This document shows positions 57,801 through 64,000 of a stretch of 64,000 nucleotides of DNA, piece by piece. Each line of letters opens with the position of its first letter. The stretch's first letter is position 1. The stretch lies in NCBI GenBank assembly GCA_027579435.1, contig JANBPK010001198.1:62001-126000 (forward strand). The letters run 5' to 3'. Both the position numbers and the translations under genes were made by a program. This DNA comes from Candolleomyces eurysporus. Lineage: Eukaryota; Basidiomycota; Agaricomycetes; Agaricales; Psathyrellaceae. The notes below the pieces were generated by a model that saw only the letters and a program-made list of their open reading frames with translations, was not told where the DNA came from and made no database searches.

Positions 57801-59894
57801 CGATTAATTTCCTCAAGTGGATGAGAGGTTGGATGATTTCATTGTTGAGAAACTCGCCTTGTCCAAGGCGCGTGATACATGGAGAGATTTGAGAGGATCC
57901 GCGTTTCCGTGTTTCCGTGTTTCCGCGTTTGAGGAGTGAGGATGGGGTTATCATAAGAGCGAAGCTCAAGCTCCGCGAGTTGTATTGCTACCAATTAAGG
58001 CGTGTTAGTGCCTTGACTAACACGACTGTGACGATGATGCTCACCAAACCGACCAACGGAAATTGGTCAACCGATCACGGTAGGCTTATGAGTGTACTCT
58101 CGTCCTGCCCTACTCAGGCAACACGAAAGGGGACCCTTAATTTGTCAATAGTAAGACGGTCAAGCTTCTCGCCGGAAGGTATTGTGGGACCTATCACCGT
58201 CGACGGGCTGGGCTCCTGTGAATTTCCTGCTGGTTGATCGTCACCCGATGACCAAGGAAGGGTGCTCGACTGCGACAGGACCAATCCAAGATTCTGGTCT
58301 CTTGAGGGGCCCAACCCACGTTGCCGATCCCGGCATTCTTCCTTGAAATAGCTTCCAGGAAGCGCCTAGAACCTGGAAGAAATGGCGACATATGAAGTTG
58401 CAGTCGACAAACACAGACAATTACAAACGACACGCACCCTGGACAGAACTTTGCTGGGAGGTCAGGTTGATTTGCCGCACAGCTTTGAAGGGGTTCTACC
58501 GGAAGTCTCTTCACAGCTGCCACCCCCCACAAGAGCTGGAGCTGGGTGGATCATATTCCGATTTCCAGCGACTGGGAATAGATGTGCCAACTAGACCTCC
58601 ACGAGTGATCGCCCCCATGCGAGGAGTCCCCCGATAGTGCCGAAGGTGACTTCAATGTCGTGAGTCCTAGGGTTATTCGAGTACTGCGTGCAATTCTCTG
58701 GGGGATAAGTTATGATTAGTCCACTGGGTTCCAGGGAGTCGACGCGTTCCAACAACGAGGCAGGTGAGATAGAATTGGATAACTGAAGGCTCTGGTGCGA
58801 ATTGCGTGACTAGGAAGTGTTGCCACACGACCCGAGTCAGAGATGAAGACCGGACCAGGAATCATCCTGGATTCATTGTAGGAGAATTTGCGAGGAATCT
58901 GGAAATCATGATAGGGTCAGCCATTCACACAGAGCTGATTTATGCGCACCATCCCAGTAATATAATCGTTGGCAGGATCCTCATCCGCAAACTTTCCAGC
59001 ACTGAGGGAGCCGGAAACAAGATGATGAACAGGATTTTGAAACAATAACCGGGGAGCATGCTCACACCAGTCACCACGCTTTAACCTTCGCAACGCCAGC
59101 GCCTGTATCGACAACCCCACCTGAGAAACCCACTCCAAAAATTGCAGGATATCTCACCGTGATGGTCCCAGTTCATGAACCTTCGTGTCGACAGAGTTCA
59201 GCTTGACTGCCTCGAACTGATGTGCGCTCTTGAGTTTGACAGGCACCCGGCCATCGAAAACGAAGAATCAAAGCTTTGGAGAATCAATCTGGGGACTGTG
59301 CATGTTCAGAATTCGTAGGATGTTCTAGATGCAGAACAGTACACACACCATATTGCCCTGGCTGGCTTCGATATCCCGAATGTCAGTGCGCCGGAATGAC
59401 CCGGGGGCTCAGTCTTCAATAACTGATGAAGAGTTTCTCCGCCTTACCTCACAAAGGTGCAGCGGACGTGGCAGTGGGCTACGTACGCCTCAGCGCTCAG
59501 AATCTTCAGAAGGCTCACTCCGCATTCTTCGGCTTCTCAACCGCCGCCGGTGGATGAGCTCATCGGCAAACTTGGCCCCACAGCGTCGATCCGATCACTG
59601 TGCCATCTTTCGCGTGGATGCATGACACCCTCTCCCTGAAAGCTACGCTTCACTGACGGTTGGAAGCTTTGCGATGACTCGGGACGCTTTCGAGCAACTT
59701 TTCTACGTACTGACCCCCAAACGTGAGGTACATTTAACTTGACTGCGTCCGCGAGCAAGTGCTCCGTTGTGGTGAACGTGAGATTGGAGGCCACCCTGGT
59801 GCCCTTCTCTATCTAAGTAAGTCGGTGTCTGTCGTTTCTGTAGAGATATAAACGGGTAAACGGGAAGCCTTGACATTGCATAAACGAAATAATC
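54826..59894. other. Long gene-poor region
   Basis: About 5 kb in which I can support no gene. A minus-strand pair of frames at 55557-55185 includes a hydrophobic AAFAWLSWLSSQALAITVVA stretch that could be a membrane-protein fragment. A short tandem repeat of about 9 bp (TTTCCGTG) occurs at 57900-57930. Frames are short everywhere else. Confidence 0.4.
57900..57930. repeat. Short tandem repeat, CGTGTTTCC-like
   Basis: Three to four imperfect 9-bp units (CGCGTTTCC, GTGTTTCC, GTGTTTCC, GCGTTT). Minor slippage repeat. Confidence 0.7.
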
Positions 59895-60938
59895 TTAGCT
59901 ATTGCCGCAGCAGTTTTGCTTTAGGCACTCGTCCTCGAAGAGGACTGTAGTGGAGGCCTTGGGATACCCTTGGTCGTCAAGGGTTGCCACTGGAAGAGCG
60001 AGGTCCACGCAGCATGAGTGGCGATACTGTGGAAGATCGACCGCAGGCGTAACTTTCCCAATGCATGAAGTTAATCTTCAGGTCGGATAGAATAAGTCGA
60101 AAAAGGGTTGAATATATTACGAGCTCCTCTGCATTAGGGTTACTGAAGCCCAAATCATAACAGGTTATATTGACGGTTGTAGATGAGGGTAGTTGCTTAC
60201 ATCGATCGCGTCCCTTCAGCCCCCTAGAAACACCTTCATCCGGAGAAATATTCCAGCCAAGACCGAACGAATTTTGCAACTCAAATGAATCAATTGCTTC
60301 TGGATGGCGCTTAATCGGGGAGGCCAACTAGCGGGTAGATGCCCAAGATAATGGGGCAAATGGGGAGTGCCATAACCTACAAAAGGGTGCATCAGCAAAG
60401 TGCTTCTTCAAGGTTAGTTTCGCATCATCTACCCAGCGATATAGCAAACATACCATTCAAAGATATCGAACCTTGAGCCGATCCAAATCCTGTACTGGAC
60501 GAGGGATGAATGACTGAATACAAAGCCAAGCTTGCAAAGGCGCCAGTATCACTCTTGTTATCCGTGGATTGAGACGGTCCCTCATCCTTTGGCAACAGCC
60601 CTGGCACTGACGATTTGGGGCCCGATAGTTCACGCCGACCGTTTGGCGCGGATCTTGGTACGCATCGGTAGAACTGTCATAATTCGAGTATCTGTTGTGT
60701 AATTGATTCTGCAGGATTTCAGGGTCGCTAACACGCATATAGGTGAAGAGTTGTATCCGTGATCGACTTCCCAGACTAGCGGCGAGTGGCCTCTGGGCAC
60801 GGCACGAGCCAAGGCGTTTAGTTCTTGTAGTAGCCGTCTCCTCGTCTGCCCCTCCCTCTTACGCTGAACTGGCGTCATAAATTTATCCATCAAACCCAAA
60901 AAGATAGCAGCCAGAGGCGAAGACAGCCGAGGACCCAT
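59895..60938 (-). CDS. Hypothetical split gene with Cys pairs at the C-terminus
   Basis: I do not recognise it. Proposed pieces on the minus strand: MGPRLSSPLAAIFLGLMDKF with REGQTRRRLLQELNALARAV; a middle part around DPEILQNQLHNRYSNYDSST or, in another frame, SDTGAFASLALYSVIHPSSS; YGTPHLPHYLGHLPASWPPR; and a last exon reading TSCIGKVTPAVDLPQYRHSC, CVDLALPVATLDDQGYPKAS and FEDECLKQNCCGNS-stop. The last exon is the most convincing, with paired cysteines. The linking exons and the start are uncertain, and this may be two genes. Confidence 0.33.
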
Positions 60939-61327
60939 GTTCGCAGTATCTGTACTGCTGCGCATGCGATAGCAGGAAGAAAAGTGGTGATTCAACCTAC
61001 CCGTGACAAGTGATACCGGTCGCCCATCGCCGTCGAGACAGCGGTGCCGGACCCTGTGCCTGTCGCTGGGAGGAGAACGGTCTGGGTCTTTTGAGTACCC
61101 TCAGCTAAATGCCTCGGCAACTGTCGTGGCCGAGACCCTCCTATGCTGGTGGGGTGCCGTGATCAAACGACGAAAGGTACGCCATGGAAATAGGCGCACG
61201 AAAGGCGGATCGTTCAATTTTGCTTTTCTGTGAGTCAGGGTATTAGCGGGGGGGAAACCAGCATAGCAGGATAAGCAGCAATTAGTTGGCTTTTGAGCCA
61301 CATACATGAGTTTTCATTAGTCGGATT
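60939..61327. other. Divergent intergenic region
   Basis: About 390 bp between two weakly supported divergent genes. No gene is seen. Confidence 0.35.
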
Positions 61328-61920
61328 ATGAATGAGGAACACCTTCATCTGAAGGTGAACTGTTGTCGAAAGTGTGGCTCCCGAGCCAGCTCACTAGCCA
61401 CTAGCGAACAGCCGGTAGGTGAGTCAGAACAGCATTTAGGGGTCGTGCCTGTTGCAGAAGAGCTTGAGGAGCACAACAATCGTGAGTATCGCTCCTGAGC
61501 CCTGGAGAGCCGGAAGGTTCGTTGCCTACCACAATTCTGTTAGCCATGTATAAGAACGGTGATCACCCGCATGGTTGCGACGTGGTCGATTCGATCAGGT
61601 CTCCGTCGATGTTCAAAATTGGATAAACCTGAGCTTCAGCGAAGCATCGATGTGAAACAGTCATCGCCTACATGTCGGGCAGGAATAGTGCCGTCTTTGC
61701 GGGGAACGGGTCAGACCCGGACGAGCTGGATCATCATGAAGAGGTGAGCTCCGATTCACGTTCACGAGTAAAGACGAGGGCATGCATACGACTCGGAGTT
61801 GGCGCTGTACGATGGGGAACTCATCTGAGACGGATTCTTTACCCGACGAAGGCAGCCTTTGTCGCGATTCCAAATGCTGGGGTTCCTCGCTGGTCATTGG
61901 AAATTGGTGAAACAGAGTAG
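61328..61920 (+). CDS. Hypothetical split gene
   Basis: I do not recognise it. Exon 1 is MNEEHLHLKVNCCRKCGSRA through PVAEELEEHNN, with a CC..C Cys cluster. Exon 2 gives MYKNGDHPHGCDVVDSIR, exon 3 NSAVFAGNGSDPDELDHHEE and exon 4 AAFVAIPNAGVPRWSLEIGE before a stop. Each junction has a GT and AG at the right phase, but the donors are of mixed quality. The model gives about 110 aa. An open frame just downstream (GAVAWGVVHNLDWFLGTDDK, to 62147) might belong to a longer version. Confidence 0.33.
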
Positions 61921-63227
61921 TGTGTGCTAGATGTCGTGGGTTGACTGGGGATTACTATGGAGCTGTCGCATGGGGCGTCGTACACAACTTGGATTGGTTT
62001 CTCGGAACCGATGATAAGCTGCATGGTTCCTTTGGCGACGCCTCAACAGATTTAAGGAAGGATTCGTGTTTTGGTGAAGAGGTTGCGATCATAGGGTTGC
62101 TGGGGACCTTGGCAGGTTGGATTGTTATGAAGCAATTAGCGCCCTGATGATTGAGNTTTTTGGATTCCGTCATGCTCACCGAATCGACCGACAACTGAAT
62201 CCACCGATAATCAGAATGGGTGTATCCGCGTGCCTTTCCCTCCCACCGGTGTCCACAGAAGCGTCGAAGCCTGCACCACGTTGTACTGTCCAACATGAGC
62301 AGCGGTGAGCATGATGGAGATCGAAGTGGCTTCGTCGTCAGAGATACGGCGGGATCTAGGGTTGTCTTTTAGACTCCGTGAATATAAGAATTCGGTAGGC
62401 TTTACTTTCGGCCGAGTCTGAGCTTCCGCAGTGGCGGATTATCGCTGAAAAGACCATCATCACATNGGGGAATCCGAGTGGTCCATAGACGGTTTTCCCC
62501 AACGAGCGTGTCTGTGGCAATGCTTGAATGTTCACTCCGAGGCCAGCGACATTCTACTCAGCAGGAGTCTGGATGAGAAGAGAGCATAAAGTTCAAGGAA
62601 AATTTTCAATGGCAAGCGCCATAAGGACTTCGAAAGGGTAAAGGGCTCACTACCCGTAGCCAGACTGACGATGTATGTCTTTGTTTGCTCTCACTCCGTT
62701 CAAGAAGACATTGACCGGAACCTTCAGGTTGCCGATGGCTCACCGTGACTGGCGCTGCCGATAGTGAGTTTGTCTGATCCTTGACACAAGNTTTCACACA
62801 ACCTTCACATTTATCTTGTTTTTGACGATTCAGACCTAGAAAAGTCGAAGCTACGCGGTAATCCTCAGGGCTGTCAAATGTCTCGTACCCCAGATTTCGA
62901 CCCAAAAAACAATTTCAACCCTCGAGTTTACTTACGGCAGTGTGGCTTACTGGCATTCCCGGGCGCTGTGTCTGGCAGTGCATTACTCAAAAATGGCGAG
63001 AGGTAGGGACAGCCTTCAACTTGAGGCTGGTATCAATCGCTGTATACAATTACTTTTAAGGTGGATGTCGTCAATTAAATGGATGCCATTCTGACCCTTC
63101 AACATAATACCTCGACTCGTCACGGTGTAGATCCTGAATACTAATGCTTGTTCTGACAACTGCGTGTGCTGGTGAGCATGATAACACAATTTGAAATATC
63201 CAACGCTGACCCAAGATATTTCCACAG
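61921..63227. other. Intergenic region with dispersed repeat
   Basis: About 1.3 kb with one copy of the 50-bp dispersed repeat (62656-62705) and the 5' flank of the second coiled-coil copy. No further gene is supported. Confidence 0.35.
62656..62705. repeat. Dispersed repeat, copy 2 of about 50 bp
   Basis: Partner of 52857-52907, same orientation, with CG retained where copy 1 has TG. Confidence 0.8.
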
Positions 63228-64000
63228 GTATTTTCATACTTGCTATTTGCAGGGCACCTGGGTCAACTCTTGCATTAGCTGCTCTCGTTCTCCTCGTCCA
63301 GGCTAAACAGGTGTATGATGCGCTGGCCACGAAGATGCAGGAAATGGCGGCCAAATACGAGACGACCGTCGCTGAACTCCGAGAACACATATCGACAATC
63401 CAAGCGGAATGCGCCTGGAACCGTGCCTTGACAGAGGAGAACCGAGATTACATAAATCGGTCCCTTACCATGCAAGACTTCATCCATACGCTTTCCAAAG
63501 ACCTATCCGAAGCAAGAGAAGCGGTAGACCAGCACGGCACCACGATTGTCGACTTGAGAGAACGGAACCTGGGGCTGGAGTCCACGATCAAGGATAAAGA
63601 TGAGCAGATTTCCAAGACCGCCGAGGGTCTCAATCAGGAGGTCACTCAAGGCAAGGCGGCTATCTTTTCACTCCAATGAGAACTCCAGGAGAAAGCCAAA
63701 GAAGCGCAAGATTGGAAGGAATATTCCAGGTATCGCGAATATCATTTCTCAGCATGACCATCTCCCACGACGCAACAAGACGCGCCTGAGCTTTCACTGA
63801 CAGGAATAATCGCTGAAAAAGACCAAAGAATTCAAGAGCTCCGAGATCGATTATCTGAGTGTTGTTCCCAACTTACCAGTATCAAAGCTGAACTGCCGGT
63901 GCATACGAAGCTGTGAGTGCTTAATACTAGTGCGATGGTCAGTCAACCTGAAGTCGGAGCATATGATTTTATTCCAGAATCGGTACTAGGTGGACAGATC
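63228..64000 (+). pseudogene. Coiled-coil protein copy 2, early stop (runs off window)
   Basis: Relative of the gene at 50706. It has the same hydrophobic segment (LALAALVLLVQAKQ), the same coiled-coil core (YETTVAELREHIS, LRERNLGLESTIKDKDEQIS) and the same intron donor GTGAGTGCTTA near 63913. It carries about 45 extra residues (TIQAECAWNRALTEENRDYI onwards) that copy 1 lacks. The frame stops at TGA (63677-63679) where copy 1 has CGG, and the following sequence still matches copy 1. The window ends inside the copy. It may be a pseudogene or make a shorter protein. Confidence 0.65.

Noticed and set aside
54826..59894. Numerous 60-110 residue open frames
   Set aside because: They are on both strands, without conserved motifs or convincing splice partners, and match chance expectation.
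1..64000. CRISPR arrays, bacterial operons, rRNA genes, LTR pairs
   Set aside because: None seen: no regularly spaced repeats, no long terminal repeats and no recognisable reverse transcriptase or integrase motifs.

Overview
The window is nuclear DNA of a filamentous basidiomycete, most likely an agaricomycete. Genes are split by short (about 45-70 nt) GT-AG introns, and the proteins include basidiomycete-style F-box proteins, a NACHT-TPR STAND protein and a tyrosine-kinase-like (TKL) kinase. Nothing bacterial or organellar was seen. Gene models below were spliced by eye from frame continuity and splice signals, so internal exon borders are approximate.

Left part (1 to about 19.3 kb) is a dense housekeeping block: the 3' end of an aldo/keto reductase (+), a siderophore-type N-acyltransferase (-), complex I LYR subunit NDUFA6 (-), PDAP1/PP28 phosphoprotein (+), eIF2 gamma (-), two unrecognised proteins (7465-8144 + and 8905-10146 -), histone chaperone ASF1 (+), replication factor MCM10 (-) and a large Lte1-like Ras GEF (+). 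Neighbours are mostly divergent pairs sharing a short promoter, or convergent pairs with tightly packed 3' ends.

Middle part (19.3-43 kb) is accessory. It holds a decayed transposase-like relic, a small two-intron minus-strand gene, a NACHT-TPR (NLR-like) gene with an MLKL-like helical-bundle N-terminus, and a segmental duplication of a RING-CH membrane E3 ligase gene. In that duplication the 31-32.9 kb copy is intact and the 26.5-28.1 kb copy is truncated and stopped. An F-box/LRR-like gene lies between the two copies. Further right are an unrecognised gene, a C2H2 zinc-finger factor, a decayed inverted copy of the aldo/keto reductase from position 1, and a second F-box gene with a long acidic run.

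Right part (43.4-64 kb) begins with a large TKL kinase gene that carries the same type of N-terminal helical bundle as the NLR-like protein plus a second conserved domain behind the kinase. Gene density then falls: a coiled-coil gene at 50.7 kb has a stopped copy at 63.2 kb, there is a tRNA-derived SINE-like sequence with an A-rich tail, a few split hypothetical genes, and long stretches without a supportable gene.

Two themes recur. First, duplicated sequences (aldo/keto reductase, RING-CH ligase, coiled-coil gene, SINE) carry C:G to T:A changes that often create stops, as expected from CpG deamination or a RIP-like process. Second, isolated N characters usually sit beside homopolymers, and deleting them restores the reading frame in several genes, so they look like inserted placeholders and not real bases. 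A plausible host-defence or cell-death theme links the NLR-like protein and the TKL kinase through their shared helical bundle; that link is inference.
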